Shown: one piece after another, positions 8,182-16,863 of the stretch
How the letters are laid out: each line of letters starts with the position of its first letter
Numbering within the stretch: the stretch's first letter is position 1
Translations under genes and position numbers: made by a program
Notes under the pieces: generated by a model
The model's input: only the letters and a program-made list of their open reading frames with translations
Told to the model about the DNA's origin: nothing
Database searches by the model: none
Origin: Rothia halotolerans
Lineage (GTDB): Bacteria; Actinomycetota; Actinomycetes; Actinomycetales; Micrococcaceae
Direction: 5' to 3'
Length of the DNA stretch: 64,000 bases
NCBI RefSeq assembly: GCF_004136635.1
Contig: NZ_NOIU01000001.1
Location: 930,001-994,000, forward strand

Positions 8182-8266
8182 CCGTAGGAGGTGGTCAGCC
8201 CCCCCGGGGGGGGGGGCGAGGCCGCGCTGTCGCGCGGCCTCGGTCGTCGCTGCGCTCCTCCTACGG
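8182..8266. repeat. Nested inverted repeats around a C7G11 run
   Basis: Outer arms CCGTAGGAGG (8182-8191) and its exact complement (8257-8266) enclose an inner perfect 10-bp stem (8217-8226 with 8233-8242) and the homopolymer run C7G11 at 8199-8216. It lies downstream of the aldolase gene, the last gene of the fructose operon, so it may act as its terminator. The long G-run is unusual and prone to slippage. Confidence 0.55.
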
Positions 8267-8297
8267 GCGCTTGCGCGCCCTGCACGCTGTCGCGTGC

Positions 8298-9137
8298 TCA
8301 CCCCGCCGTCGAGTACAACTCCAGCAGCCGGGCCACTTCGTCGGTCATCGCCCGGTACCCCGGGCCCGCCCACTTGCGCGAGTCCACCATCTCGGGATGC
8401 TCGTCCAGCACCTGCCGCACCGTGCGGGTGAAGACGTGGTTGAGGTGCGTCGAGACGTTGATCTTGGTCATGCCGGCCCGGATCGCGGCCACCATGCTCT
8501 CGTCGCTGACCCCGGAGGAGCCGTGGAGCACCAGCGGGACCGGGACCGTCTCGGCGAGGCGCCCGATCAGGTCGAGGTCCAGCTGGGCGGTGCGCTCGGT
8601 CATCGCGTGGGAGGAGCCGACGGCCACGGCCAGCAGGTCGACGCCGGTCTCGGCCACGAACCGGGCGGCGTCGTCGGGGTCGGTGCGGGCGCCCGGGGCG
8701 TGGACGCCGTCCTTCCCGCCGACCTCGCCCAGCTCGGCCTCCAGGCTCACCCCGGCGTCGAGGCACCAGCCGGCCACCCGGGCGGTCTCGGCGCGGTTCT
8801 GCTCGTCGGGCAGGTGCGAGCCGTCGTACATGATGGAGGTGAACCCGAGGCCGATGGCCTCGCGGATCAGCCCGGTGTCCTTGGCGTGGTCCAGGTGCAC
8901 GCAGGCGCGGGAGGAGCTCTGCTCGGCCAGGGCGAGGACGCCGCGGGCCAGCGGCGCCAGGCGCCCGCCGTGGAACTTCACGGCGTTCTCCGAGATCTGC
9001 AGGACCACGGGGACGTCCAGCCGCTCGGCCGCCTCCACGATGGACTCGGCGTTCTCGAGGTGGATGACGTTGAAGGCACCCAGGCCTGTCCCCTTGCGGC
9101 GGCAGTGCAGGGCGAGGTGCGTGAGCGGGGCGAGCAT
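8298..9137 (-). CDS. Class II fructose-bisphosphate/tagatose-bisphosphate aldolase family
   Basis: 279 residues. It carries the zinc-ligand motif CVHLDHAKD (HxDH) near residue 81 and the later glycine/serine phosphate-binding segments HGSSGVSDE and TKINVSTHLN. The length fits the GatY/KbaY/FbaA short class II group. As the last gene of a fructose PTS operon it most likely cleaves fructose 1,6-bisphosphate made by the upstream 1-phosphofructokinase, giving triose phosphates. Confidence 0.9.
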   Translation of the reverse strand: MLAPLTHLALHCRRKGTGLGAFNVIHLENAESIVEAAERLDVPVVLQISENAVKFHGGRLAPLARGVLALAEQSSSRACVHLDHAKDTGLIREAIGLGFTSIMYDGSHLPDEQNRAETARVAGWCLDAGVSLEAELGEVGGKDGVHAPGARTDPDDAARFVAETGVDLLAVAVGSSHAMTERTAQLDLDLIGRLAETVPVPLVLHGSSGVSDESMVAAIRAGMTKINVSTHLNHVFTRTVRQVLDEHPEMVDSRKWAGPGYRAMTDEVARLLELYSTAG

Positions 9138-9212
9138 TATCGGTCTCCCTCGGTGACGAGTCGGCGGTGGGAACGGCGGGATCGGCGGCGGGACGGGGCG
9201 CCGAGCGAGGCG

Positions 9213-9656
9213 TCAGGCGTCAAGGCGGGCTCCCAGGGCCTCGTGGATCTCGGCCTCCGTGCCGCCGTTGAGGGTCTCGCGGAGCCCCTTGTTCATCAGG
9301 GCGCGAGCCACCCGGGAGAGGATCTGCAAGTGGGTGGTGCCCGCCTCGGCGCCGGGCACCAGCAGGGCGACGCCGACGCCGACGCTCTCCCCCGCGGTCC
9401 ACTCCACCGGGGCGGCGCTGCGCAGGACCAGGACGCCGGGGCGCCGGATGGCCTCGTGCTTGGCGTGGGGGATCGCGACGCCGTCCATCAGGGCCGTGGT
9501 CGACTGCTTCTCGCGGTCCAGCATGGCCGCGACGACGCCGGGGACGTCCTCGAGGATCCCCTGCTCCGCGCCGAGCTCGGCGACCGCCTGGAGGAACTGC
9601 CGCTGGTCCCGGGCCGGGACGCCCAGGCGGATGGACTGCTGGGTGAAGATGCTCAT
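9213..9656 (-). CDS. PTS fructose-type EIIA component
   Basis: 147 residues, a free-standing EIIA of the fructose/mannitol (PTS_EIIA type 2) family. The phosphorylated histidine lies in DGVAIPHAKHEA near residue 60. It passes phosphate from HPr to the EIIB domain of the neighbouring EIIBC protein. It lies 19 bp downstream of that gene and is clearly in the same operon. Confidence 0.93.
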   Translation of the reverse strand: MSIFTQQSIRLGVPARDQRQFLQAVAELGAEQGILEDVPGVVAAMLDREKQSTTALMDGVAIPHAKHEAIRRPGVLVLRSAAPVEWTAGESVGVGVALLVPGAEAGTTHLQILSRVARALMNKGLRETLNGGTEAEIHEALGARLDA

Positions 9657-9675
9657 GGTGTTCTCCTTGATCTTG

Positions 9676-11175
9676 TCAGGCGGAGGGGACGGGGTCGGAG
9701 GCGGTCGCCTCGGCCCGGAGGGCCTGCCTGCGGGCGGCCCGGGTCCGGTAGAGGCCGAAAAGCAAGCCGCCGACGAGGGCGCCGATGAGGATCGCGCCGA
9801 ACCACAGGAACGGGTGCGTGGCGATCGGCAGGACGAGGAAGCCGCCGTGGGGCGCAGGGGACCCGGCTCCCCACAGGAGGCTCAGGATCGAGGCGATCGA
9901 GCTGCCGACCATGAGGATCGGGATGACCACCAGCGGGTTGCGGGCCGCGAAGGGGATCGCGCCCTCGGTGATGTGGGTCGAGCCGAGGATGTAGTTGACG
10001 TACCCGGCCCGGCGCTCGGCGGGCTCGAAGCCGCGGGGGAAGAGCGTGCAGGCGATCGCGGTGATCAGCGGCGGGGCGATGCACGCCGCGGAGACCGCCG
10101 CCATGAAGGTGATGTTCCCGTCGCTCAGCAGCGCGACGCCGGTGACGTAGGCCGCCTTGTTGAGCGGCCCGCCCATGTCGAAGGCGCACATGACGCCCAG
10201 GATCAGCCCCAGGATCACGGGGTTGGCGCCCTGGAACCCGGTCAGGAAGTCCTCGAGGAAGCCGGAGAACCCGGCCATCGGGGCAGAGATCAGGACGGTG
10301 ACGAGGCCGAAGACCAGGGAGCCGAGCACGGGGAAGATGAAGATCGCCTTCAGCCCGTTGAGGGCGGAGGGCATGCGGGACAGCAGCTTGGACAGCCCGA
10401 GCATCCCGTAGCCGGAGAGGAACCCGGTGACGATGCCGCCCAGGAACCCGGTGCCGTTGTTCATCGCGATCATGCCGGTGACCAGGCCGACCACCAGGCC
10501 GGGCCGCTTGGAGACGGACTCGGCGATGAAGGCCGAGAGGATCGGGACCATGAGCCCCAGGCCCACGCCGCCGATCTCGTTGAGCGCGGCCGCGAAGGAG
10601 TTGTACTCGGAGCTCTCCGGGTCGGCGGAGTAGATGCCCCAGAGGAAGGAGACGGCGAGCAGGACGCCGCCGCCCACCACGAAGGGCAGCATGTAGGACA
10701 CGCCGTTCATCAGGTGCTTGTAGATGGCCCGCAGCGCCCGGCGCGCGCCGCTGCCGCCGGTCTCGATGGAGTCGACGTCGAGCAGGTCGTGGTCCAGCGC
10801 GGCGTCGGCCCCGCCGTCCTCGCCCTGCGCGCCCTCGGCGGAGGAGGCCGCTCGGGCGCCCCGCTCGGCGGCGGCCAGGACGCGGTCGATCAGCTGGTCC
10901 GGCTCGTGGATCGCGACAGCGACGCCGACGTCGACCAGGGGCTTGCCCTGGAACCGCTCCGCCTGGACGTCCTTGTCCGCCGCGACGATGACGCCGGTCG
11001 CGCGCTCGATGTCCGCCGGGGTCAGCGCGTTCTCGACGCCGACCTGGCCGTGCGTCTCGACCTTGATCTCGATGCCGCGGGCTTCCGCAGCCTGGCTGAT
11101 CGCCTCGGCCGCCATGAAGGTGTGCGCGACGCCGGTGGGGCAGCCGGTGGCCGCGATGATGAACTGCTCCGACAT
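9676..11175 (-). CDS. fruA: PTS fructose EIIBC permease
   Basis: 499 residues. The N-terminal EIIB domain starts with IIAATGCPTGVAHTFMAAEA, whose cysteine (near residue 11) carries the phosphate. A linker rich in Ala/Asp/Glu (about residues 100-155) leads to the EIIC domain with about ten membrane segments, including the conserved GGPLNKAAY and GSTHITEGAIPFAARNP motifs. It takes up fructose and releases fructose 1-phosphate. The EIIA domain is encoded separately downstream. Confidence 0.95.
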   Translation of the reverse strand: MSEQFIIAATGCPTGVAHTFMAAEAISQAAEARGIEIKVETHGQVGVENALTPADIERATGVIVAADKDVQAERFQGKPLVDVGVAVAIHEPDQLIDRVLAAAERGARAASSAEGAQGEDGGADAALDHDLLDVDSIETGGSGARRALRAIYKHLMNGVSYMLPFVVGGGVLLAVSFLWGIYSADPESSEYNSFAAALNEIGGVGLGLMVPILSAFIAESVSKRPGLVVGLVTGMIAMNNGTGFLGGIVTGFLSGYGMLGLSKLLSRMPSALNGLKAIFIFPVLGSLVFGLVTVLISAPMAGFSGFLEDFLTGFQGANPVILGLILGVMCAFDMGGPLNKAAYVTGVALLSDGNITFMAAVSAACIAPPLITAIACTLFPRGFEPAERRAGYVNYILGSTHITEGAIPFAARNPLVVIPILMVGSSIASILSLLWGAGSPAPHGGFLVLPIATHPFLWFGAILIGALVGGLLFGLYRTRAARRQALRAEATASDPVPSA

Positions 11176-11217
11176 GGATCCGTCCTCCTTGACGAGTGGG
11201 TGTGGATGCGGAGGTGG

Positions 11218-12219
11218 CTAACCGGCCGTGAGGGGGCCGGGGGTCTTGGACAGGGGGCGCGAGGGCTCGGTGAGCGCGATCGCCGGGTCGGGGTCCCCGG
11301 CAACGGCGATGCGCTCCGTGAACTCCTCGCGCACGGGGAACAGGGTGGTCGCGGCCGAGACCGCGCTGGCCGCCCACAGGGCGGCGGTCCCGAGGCTGCG
11401 GGGGCCGAAGTCGCCGCCGGCGATGAACCCGGCGAGCAGGGCGTCCCCCGCGCCGACGGAGTTGGAGACGGGGATGTCCCGGCTGACCGCGCGGAAGGCC
11501 CCCTCGGGAGTGACGAGCAGGGAGCCGTCGGCGCCCAGGCTGGCCAGCACGGCGCCAGCGCCCATCTCCATGGCCTGCTCGGCCGCGGAGCGGACGTCCC
11601 CGAGGGTCCCGATGGTCCGGCCGGTGAGCTCGGCCAGCTCGTCGACGTTGGGCTTGACCAGGTCCGGTCGCGCCGCCAGCGCGAGGGCCAGCGGCTCTCC
11701 GGAGGTGTCCAGCACGACGCGCAGATCAGGGTTCGCCGCCCGGGCGGCCTCGATGAGCCCCGCGTAGGTGGCGGCCGGGACCGACGCCGGGAGGCTGCCG
11801 CACAGCGCGACCACCTCGGCCGATGCCGCCCGGGCCCGGACCTCCCGGGTCACCTCCGCCAACTCGTCCTCGGACAGCGCCGGGGCCGGCTCGTTGATCT
11901 TGGTCGAGGAGCCGGGGACGCGCAGCGTGATGTTGGTGCGGGTCTCCCGGCGGGTGGGGACGGTGCGGTGCGGGATGCCCGCCCGCTCGAGCTCGTCGTC
12001 GATGAAGGCCGACGCCGTCCCCGCCCCGGGCACCAGGACGTCCACCGGGACCCCGGCGCGGCTCAGCGCCCAGGCGACGTTGACGCCCTTCCCGCTGGCC
12101 TCCCGGGTCGAGGAGACGGCCCGGTTGACGCCGCCCAGCTCGAATCCCTCGACCGAGACGGTCCAGTCCACGGCCGGGGCCAGCGTCACCGTCAGCACCG
12201 GTCCGATGCGTACCTTCAT
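11218..12219 (-). CDS. fruK: 1-phosphofructokinase
   Basis: 333 residues from ATG 12219, which has GGAG eight bases upstream; an upstream in-frame start would overlap the probable operator. PfkB-family features are present: the early EASGKGVNVAWALSRAG motif and the catalytic NSVGAGDALLAGFIAG motif, where the aspartate is the base. It phosphorylates fructose 1-phosphate to fructose 1,6-bisphosphate. It is the first structural gene of the fruK-EIIBC-EIIA-aldolase operon. Confidence 0.95.
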   Translation of the reverse strand: MKVRIGPVLTVTLAPAVDWTVSVEGFELGGVNRAVSSTREASGKGVNVAWALSRAGVPVDVLVPGAGTASAFIDDELERAGIPHRTVPTRRETRTNITLRVPGSSTKINEPAPALSEDELAEVTREVRARAASAEVVALCGSLPASVPAATYAGLIEAARAANPDLRVVLDTSGEPLALALAARPDLVKPNVDELAELTGRTIGTLGDVRSAAEQAMEMGAGAVLASLGADGSLLVTPEGAFRAVSRDIPVSNSVGAGDALLAGFIAGGDFGPRSLGTAALWAASAVSAATTLFPVREEFTERIAVAGDPDPAIALTEPSRPLSKTPGPLTAG

Positions 12220-12251
12220 GGAGGCTCTCCTGAGAACTAAAAACTGCGTAT

Positions 12252-12275
12252 CCAACTTAAATAGTTGGTTTCCAA
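12252..12275. promoter_or_regulatory. Probable FruR operator upstream of fruK
   Basis: CCAACT-TAAAT-AGTTGG (12252-12268) is a perfect 6-bp inverted repeat, and TTGG-TTT-CCAA overlaps it (12265-12275). The block is AT-rich in a GC-rich genome and lies 33 bp before fruK. It is the natural site for the DeoR-family regulator encoded just upstream. Confidence 0.6.
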
Positions 12276-12491
12276 TGCTCTTAGTTGCCCATTATTGGCC
12301 CCCGGACGTGCTAACGCAAGAGCTTCACGAAGGAAGGCAAGAAAAAATCTGCTTTCGCAACACAGTGGGCGCAGTCATCCCACACCTGGAGAGGGAAGAA
12401 GACGCCGGAAGGCTGTACCCCAGGGAGGGGAAGGAGAGGCCCGAGGGCAGTCCGGGGCGGGATCGGTCCCTTCCGGATCAGCGCCGCGACA

Positions 12492-13274
12492 TCAGGCCAT
12501 GACCACCGTGATGCCGAAGGACTCCAGGCGCCGCCGCTGCTCGCGGTCCAGCCCGACGTCGGTGATCAGCACGTCGATGTCCCGGAGGGTCGCGTGCTGG
12601 GCCCCGCGCACCAGGCCGATCTTGGAGCGGTCCGCCAGCAGGATCCGCCGCTCGGCGCTCGCGAGCATCCGCCGCTTCACGGCCGCCTCGTCTGGCTGGG
12701 GCGTGGTGAGGCCGCGCTCGAAGGAGATGCCGTTGGTCCCCAGGAAGGCGACGTCGACGTTGATCTCCTCCAGCGCGCGCGTCACCGAGTCCCCGACGGT
12801 GGCCACGGTCGGCCGCCGCAGCGTCCCGCCCAGCAGCTCGACGCGCGCCTCCGGGAGGCGCAGGAGGGCCTGGGCGGTGGGCAGGGCGTTGACGTAGAAC
12901 TGCAGGGCCGAGTCCATCGGCAGCAGGCCCGCCAGGACGGCGACGGTGCTCCCGGCGTCCATCAGCGCCGAGCCCGTGCGGGGCAGGAACTCGACGGCGG
13001 CGGCCGCGATGCGCCGCTTCTCCTCGGCATAGTCGGTGCGGGCCTCCACCTCGGGCTCGAAGGTGAGCGCCTCGATCGGGACCGCACCGCCGTGGACGCG
13101 GCGCAGCCTGCCCTGGTTCTCGAGGGCGATGAGGTCCTTGCGGACGGTCTCGGTGGTGACGTTCATCTCCCGCGCCGCGGCCGCGGCGTCGATCTTCCCG
13201 GAGGCCGCCAGCGTCCGCATCAGGTCGGCCCGGCGCTCGGAGGCGCGCCGCACCGTGTGGGACTGCTGGTTCAT
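12492..13274 (-). CDS. DeoR-family transcriptional repressor of the fructose operon
   Basis: 260 residues from ATG 13274, behind a GGAGG site; in-frame codons further upstream lack one. The N-terminal helix-turn-helix (DLMRTLAASGKIDAAAAAREMNVTTETVRKDL) and the linker LRRVHGGA are DeoR hallmarks. The C-terminal sugar-phosphate-binding domain has the DAGST and LGTNGI segments. It lies 270 bp upstream of fruK on the same strand, so it is a FruR-type regulator whose inducer is probably fructose 1-phosphate. Confidence 0.9.
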   Translation of the reverse strand: MNQQSHTVRRASERRADLMRTLAASGKIDAAAAAREMNVTTETVRKDLIALENQGRLRRVHGGAVPIEALTFEPEVEARTDYAEEKRRIAAAAVEFLPRTGSALMDAGSTVAVLAGLLPMDSALQFYVNALPTAQALLRLPEARVELLGGTLRRPTVATVGDSVTRALEEINVDVAFLGTNGISFERGLTTPQPDEAAVKRRMLASAERRILLADRSKIGLVRGAQHATLRDIDVLITDVGLDREQRRRLESFGITVVMA

Positions 13275-13466
13275 GGATCCCTCCTGAGGCGCCGCGCGGT
13301 ACGGCACCAGTCTATGCGCCGCGCGGCGGGCGGCGGCGCAGGGGCCTGGACCAGAGGGTTTCGGCTCGGGCTATGAAAACTATAAAGAAGTACACAAGAA
13401 ACAGCGGCCGTCTCCACCAGTACGTGCGCTCGATGACGAGCGACGCCGCCGCGTCCGCCCCGCGAC

Positions 13467-13835
13467 TCACGCCCAGGCCCGCATATGCTCTCCGATGAGC
13501 CGGCCGCTGTCCTCCAAGGTGCGCTGCCCCTGCGCGACGCTCATGATGAGGTCATAGGCGGTGTCCGAGTCCATCTGCAGCCGCAGGCCGTTGACCCTCA
13601 GGAACGCGCCCATCAGCACCAGAGCGGTCCTCTTGTTGCCGTCGATCATGGCGTGATTGCGAGTGATCGACTCGGTCTGCGCCGCGGCCGCGAGCTCGAG
13701 CCGAGGGTAGGCGTACTCGCCGAAGACCCTGGTCACCGGGCGGTCCAACGCCGACTCCAGGAGGCCGGCGTCGCGCACGTGGAATCCCAGGCGGCCGGTG
13801 ACCGCCAGCGCCGCCTCGATCGCCACCCGCTGCAT
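13467..13835 (-). CDS. doc: Doc/Fic-family toxin (death-on-curing)
   Basis: 122 residues, the length usual for Doc. It has the Fic/Doc motif NHAMIDGNKRTALVLMG (H-x-[FI]-x-[DN]-G-N-[KR]-R) near residues 66-82, containing the catalytic histidine. Doc phosphorylates EF-Tu and stops translation. Its ATG overlaps the antitoxin stop by one base (TGATG), so the two are translationally coupled. Confidence 0.9.
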   Translation of the reverse strand: MQRVAIEAALAVTGRLGFHVRDAGLLESALDRPVTRVFGEYAYPRLELAAAAQTESITRNHAMIDGNKRTALVLMGAFLRVNGLRLQMDSDTAYDLIMSVAQGQRTLEDSGRLIGEHMRAWA

Positions 13836-14041
13836 CAGGAGTCGGCCAGACGCCTGAGGGTCTCGGCGTGATCGGTCATGATGTGCTCGGCGCCCTCCAT
13901 GACCAGGCGCTGGTGCTCGCGCTCCTTGAGCATGGCCCGCACGCTCTCGAGCGCCAAGGCGTGCTTGGTGCTGTGCTCCGCCTCGGCCTGCGCTTCGAGG
14001 GCCTGGTCGAGGTCATCGGGGAGCCGGAGGAGAAAAGCCAT
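13835..14041 (-). CDS. Antitoxin partner of Doc
   Basis: 68 residues. The N-terminal half, FLLRLPDDLDQALEAQAEAEHSTKHALALESVRAML, has the shape of a ribbon-helix-helix DNA-binding domain (beta strand, two helices). The C-terminal acidic helix (HQRLVMEGAEHIMTDHAETLRRL) would bind and neutralise the toxin. It precedes the toxin gene, as in most such modules. No ribosome site is visible before the ATG. Confidence 0.8.
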   Translation of the reverse strand: MAFLLRLPDDLDQALEAQAEAEHSTKHALALESVRAMLKEREHQRLVMEGAEHIMTDHAETLRRLADS

Positions 14042-14054
14042 ATCACTATGATAT
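14040..14054. promoter_or_regulatory. Operator of the toxin-antitoxin pair, ATATCA-CTA-TGATAT
   Basis: A perfect 6-bp inverted repeat covers the antitoxin start codon and the stop codon of the upstream deacetylase gene. Its position fits autorepression by the antitoxin. The TA pair is thus inserted directly against the end of a long operon. Confidence 0.55.
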
Positions 14055-15080
14055 CTGCCCCTTCAACGCCCGTGAAGAGTCGAGCTCGTCCTTCAACCGC
14101 ACGAACATCTCATACGGATGACCCGGCTCGGGCTCCATCCTGCCCGACCACTCGGCGACGGTCTCACAGGTGCCGAACCAGGCATCGCCTTCCTCTCGGA
14201 TCTCCGCCAGGAACTCGCGCAGGAAGGCCGCCCGCCCCGGCGTCCCCATGACCTCGGCATTGAGCCGCAGGTGGAACAGCGTGCCGTAGCGGAGCGCGCC
14301 GCGGTACTCCAGCTCCCAGTTCTCCCGCACCGTCTCGATCGGGGAGATCCGCGACTGGCCCGGCGGGAAGGGCGGGTCCAGGTTGTAGCCGAAGTACTGG
14401 TGGTCCTCCAGCTCGTACCGGAAGGGGATCTCCACCAGGCCGCCGACGCCGCAGCGGAACGGCCGCTCGTCGGCGGGCAGGGAGGAGCTCCACCGGAACC
14501 CGGCCTCGCGGGCGGCCTCGGGGAACCCGTGGGCCCACTCGCCGGCGGGGATGCGGAAGCCCGCGCCGAGGGCGGACGACACGCCGGTGGCCGCACCGCC
14601 GATGGATGGACCGTCGGCAGAAGGGCTGCCGGCGGAAGGGCCGATGGCGACTGCATCGCCGTCGGATGCGCGGTGGCCGTCCTCACCGCCCGATGCGAAC
14701 GCGGCATCCCCGCCGGCCAGTACCTCCTCCAGCGCGGTCCGCCCGTCGACGATCTCCGCGAGCTGCTCCTCCAGGCTCAGCCCGTTGAAGTCCAGGTGCA
14801 GGTCCCCGTGGGAGCTCACCGCGTGCCCCCGGGCGGCGATCTGGCGGACCAGCCGGGGGTTCTCGCGCGCGGTCAGGCCCGGGACGAACCAGTCGGCGGC
14901 GAGGCCGGCGTCGTCGAGCACCCGCAGCAGCCGCGCCGCGCCCTCGTCCAGGCCGTAGCGCCCGACCGAGCGGGACTTCTCCCGGCCCGCGTTCTCGGGG
15001 GCGGCGGAGCGGAACGGCGCGTCGCCGTCGAGGTCCACCGTCACCAGGACCCCGCAGGACTTCCCTTCGGGCCACCTCAT
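14046..15080 (-). CDS. Polysaccharide deacetylase-fold hydrolase (PuuE-like), second copy
   Basis: 344 residues from ATG 15080 (GGAGG seven bases upstream; ATGA overlap with the gene before). NodB-fold motifs are visible: motif 1 VTVDLDG, motif 2 GHAVSSHGDLH (HxxxH metal ligands), and GFRIPAGEW. A low-complexity Asp/Gly/Ser/Ala insert of about 45 residues separates motif 2 from GFRIP and is absent from the sister protein. It shares the GTPGR motif with that protein. This group includes enzymes cutting acyclic amides and imides rather than chitin, so an N-acyl, N-formyl or carbamoyl substrate is as likely as a polysaccharide. It has no signal peptide, hence cytoplasmic. Confidence 0.85.
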   Translation of the reverse strand: MRWPEGKSCGVLVTVDLDGDAPFRSAAPENAGREKSRSVGRYGLDEGAARLLRVLDDAGLAADWFVPGLTARENPRLVRQIAARGHAVSSHGDLHLDFNGLSLEEQLAEIVDGRTALEEVLAGGDAAFASGGEDGHRASDGDAVAIGPSAGSPSADGPSIGGAATGVSSALGAGFRIPAGEWAHGFPEAAREAGFRWSSSLPADERPFRCGVGGLVEIPFRYELEDHQYFGYNLDPPFPPGQSRISPIETVRENWELEYRGALRYGTLFHLRLNAEVMGTPGRAAFLREFLAEIREEGDAWFGTCETVAEWSGRMEPEPGHPYEMFVRLKDELDSSRALKGQIS

Positions 15081-16006
15081 GCTCGTTCCTCCCCGCACTC
15101 ACGGGCGACCTCGCGCGCCGTCCTGAACCTCACAGCCCCCTCCTCCAGCAGCCCGGCCAGGAACCGCTCCAGCTCGATCAGCCGCCCCGGCGTCCCGATG
15201 ACCTTGGGATGCCAGATGCTGGCCGTGGTCAGCCCCTCGGCCGCGGCGGCCCGGGCCTCCAGGGCCCAGGTGGCGAAGGTCGTCCGGTAGGAGGCCACCC
15301 GGTCCAGCCCGCGCGGGAAGTCCGGCGCCCGGTGGTAGGCGAAGTAGGCGTAGTCGTCGAACATCGACTTGGCGGGGATCTCCACCAGCGGCGCGTCCCG
15401 GCGCAGGAACGGCCGGTCGCCGCTGCGCAGGGAGCTCGAGTAGGTGTACCCGGCCTCGGCGAGCAGGGCCGGCGTGGCGGGGTCGTAGTCGCCCGACGGC
15501 GCCCGGAAGCCCTCCGCCCGCTCGCCCAGCACCGAGAGGAAGGACGCCTGGGCGGATTCCAGCACCTCCCGCTGCTCTTCGGCCGGACGGCCGAAGAACT
15601 GCTCGTGGAGGTCCCCGTGGCCGGAGACCTCGTGCCCCTCCTCCCGGATGCGGAGGCACAGCTCGGGCCAGGTCCGCACCACCCAGCCGGGGGTGAAGAA
15701 GGTGGCCCGGATGCCGAGCTCCCGCAGGATCCCGAGGATGCGCGGCACGGCCCGGTGCGGCCCGTAGGCGCCCTGGCAGAAGAAGCCGGGCTTGTCCCAC
15801 AGCTCCCCGCTGACCAGGGCGTCCCCGGAGGGGCCGTCCAGGTCGAAGCACAGGACGAAGGTCCCGGCGGCCTCAGCCGACGCCGCCCTGCGGGCACCCT
15901 CGTGGCTGGTCATCAGCGACGGAGAACCGTTGGTCCCCGCCGCCGACTCACGGCCGACGCCGAGCGACGAGTCGCCCCGGGCCGAGCCCCGCACGTCACG
16001 CCTCAC
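15077..16006 (-). CDS. Polysaccharide deacetylase-fold hydrolase (PuuE-like), first copy
   Basis: Up to 309 residues from GTG 16006, which overlaps the binding-protein gene by 11 bp; a shorter form from the internal ATG (MTSHEGARR) is possible. Motifs: VLCFDLDG (catalytic and metal aspartates), GHEVSGHGDLHEQF (HxxxH), GFRAPSGDY, and WHPKVIGTPGR near the end. No secretion signal is present. It probably hydrolyses a C-N amide bond in the compound brought in by the adjacent ABC importer; this is inferred from context. Confidence 0.87.
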   Translation of the reverse strand: MRRDVRGSARGDSSLGVGRESAAGTNGSPSLMTSHEGARRAASAEAAGTFVLCFDLDGPSGDALVSGELWDKPGFFCQGAYGPHRAVPRILGILRELGIRATFFTPGWVVRTWPELCLRIREEGHEVSGHGDLHEQFFGRPAEEQREVLESAQASFLSVLGERAEGFRAPSGDYDPATPALLAEAGYTYSSSLRSGDRPFLRRDAPLVEIPAKSMFDDYAYFAYHRAPDFPRGLDRVASYRTTFATWALEARAAAAEGLTTASIWHPKVIGTPGRLIELERFLAGLLEEGAVRFRTAREVARECGEERA

Positions 16007-16853
16007 CCTTCACCCCGTTGATCTCCGGCGCCCGGGCGCCGGACTCGATGCCGTACTTCTCCAGGATCCGGACCATCGTGCCGTCGTCGTACATGTCCTG
16101 GAAGGCGTCCCGGATGGCCTCGGAGAGCTGGGTGTTGTCCTTGCGCACCGCCGCGCCGAAGGGCAGGGCCGTGAGGTCGGAGAGGACCACCTCGTACTTG
16201 CCGGGCTCGGTGGTGGCGAAGTACGCGAGGTTCTCGCGTCCCTGCACGGCGGCCACCGCGCGCCCCTGGTCCAGCTGCAGGCGCGCCGCGGCGCCCGAGT
16301 CGGTGGCCACGATGCTGATCTCGGGCAGCCCGTTGGCCTTGCAGACCTCGTCGTTGTAGTCCAGCAGCGAGGTGTAGTAGTCCGTCTTGGTGCTCACCGA
16401 GACCGGCTGCCCGCAGATGTCGGCGTCCTCCCGGAACCTCCCGGCGTTCTCGGGCAGGGTGTAGAACTGGCCCACCGACTGGTAGTAGTCCACGAAGTCC
16501 ACGGTCTTCTGCCGGACCGGGGTGTCCGAGATGCCGGAGAACACCACGTCCACGCGATCGGTCCGCACGGAGGTGATCAGCTGGTCGAACTTCTGCTCCT
16601 CGAACTGCACCTCCATGCCCATCCGGCGGCCGGCCTCGCGGACCAGCTCGACGTCGGCGCCCACCAGCTCGTTGTCGTCGTCCCGGTACTCCATGGGCGG
16701 GAAGTCCGGGGACATGCCGACGATCAGGGTGCCGGGGATGACGGTCTTCTCGCTGCGGTCGACGTCGGCGGCCGGGATGCAGCCGGTGAGGACCAGCACC
16801 AGGGCGGCGGCGAGCGCGGCGAGCATCCCGCCCCGTCGGGTACGCGTTGTCAT
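15996..16853 (-). CDS. Amino acid ABC transporter substrate-binding lipoprotein (family 3)
   Basis: 285 residues. A lipoprotein signal ends in LVLTGC (cysteine near residue 25). The mature part has the family 3 pattern: GTLIVGMSPDFPPMEY at its start, EVQFEEQKFDQLITSVRTDRVDVVFSGISDTPVR in the middle, and GAAVRKDNTQLSEAIRDAF near the end. It should bind a polar amino acid or amino-acid-like compound and deliver it to the permease encoded upstream in the operon. It is separated by 10 bp from the ATPase gene. Confidence 0.93.
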   Translation of the reverse strand: MTTRTRRGGMLAALAAALVLVLTGCIPAADVDRSEKTVIPGTLIVGMSPDFPPMEYRDDDNELVGADVELVREAGRRMGMEVQFEEQKFDQLITSVRTDRVDVVFSGISDTPVRQKTVDFVDYYQSVGQFYTLPENAGRFREDADICGQPVSVSTKTDYYTSLLDYNDEVCKANGLPEISIVATDSGAAARLQLDQGRAVAAVQGRENLAYFATTEPGKYEVVLSDLTALPFGAAVRKDNTQLSEAIRDAFQDMYDDGTMVRILEKYGIESGARAPEINGVKGEA

Positions 16854-16863
16854 GGCCTTCTCC

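Noticed and set aside
9259-12240. Nearly 1000-codon plus-strand open frame across the fructose operon
   Set aside because: Antisense shadow; low-complexity Arg/Gly/Asp composition and no domain, while the minus strand encodes four recognisable proteins.
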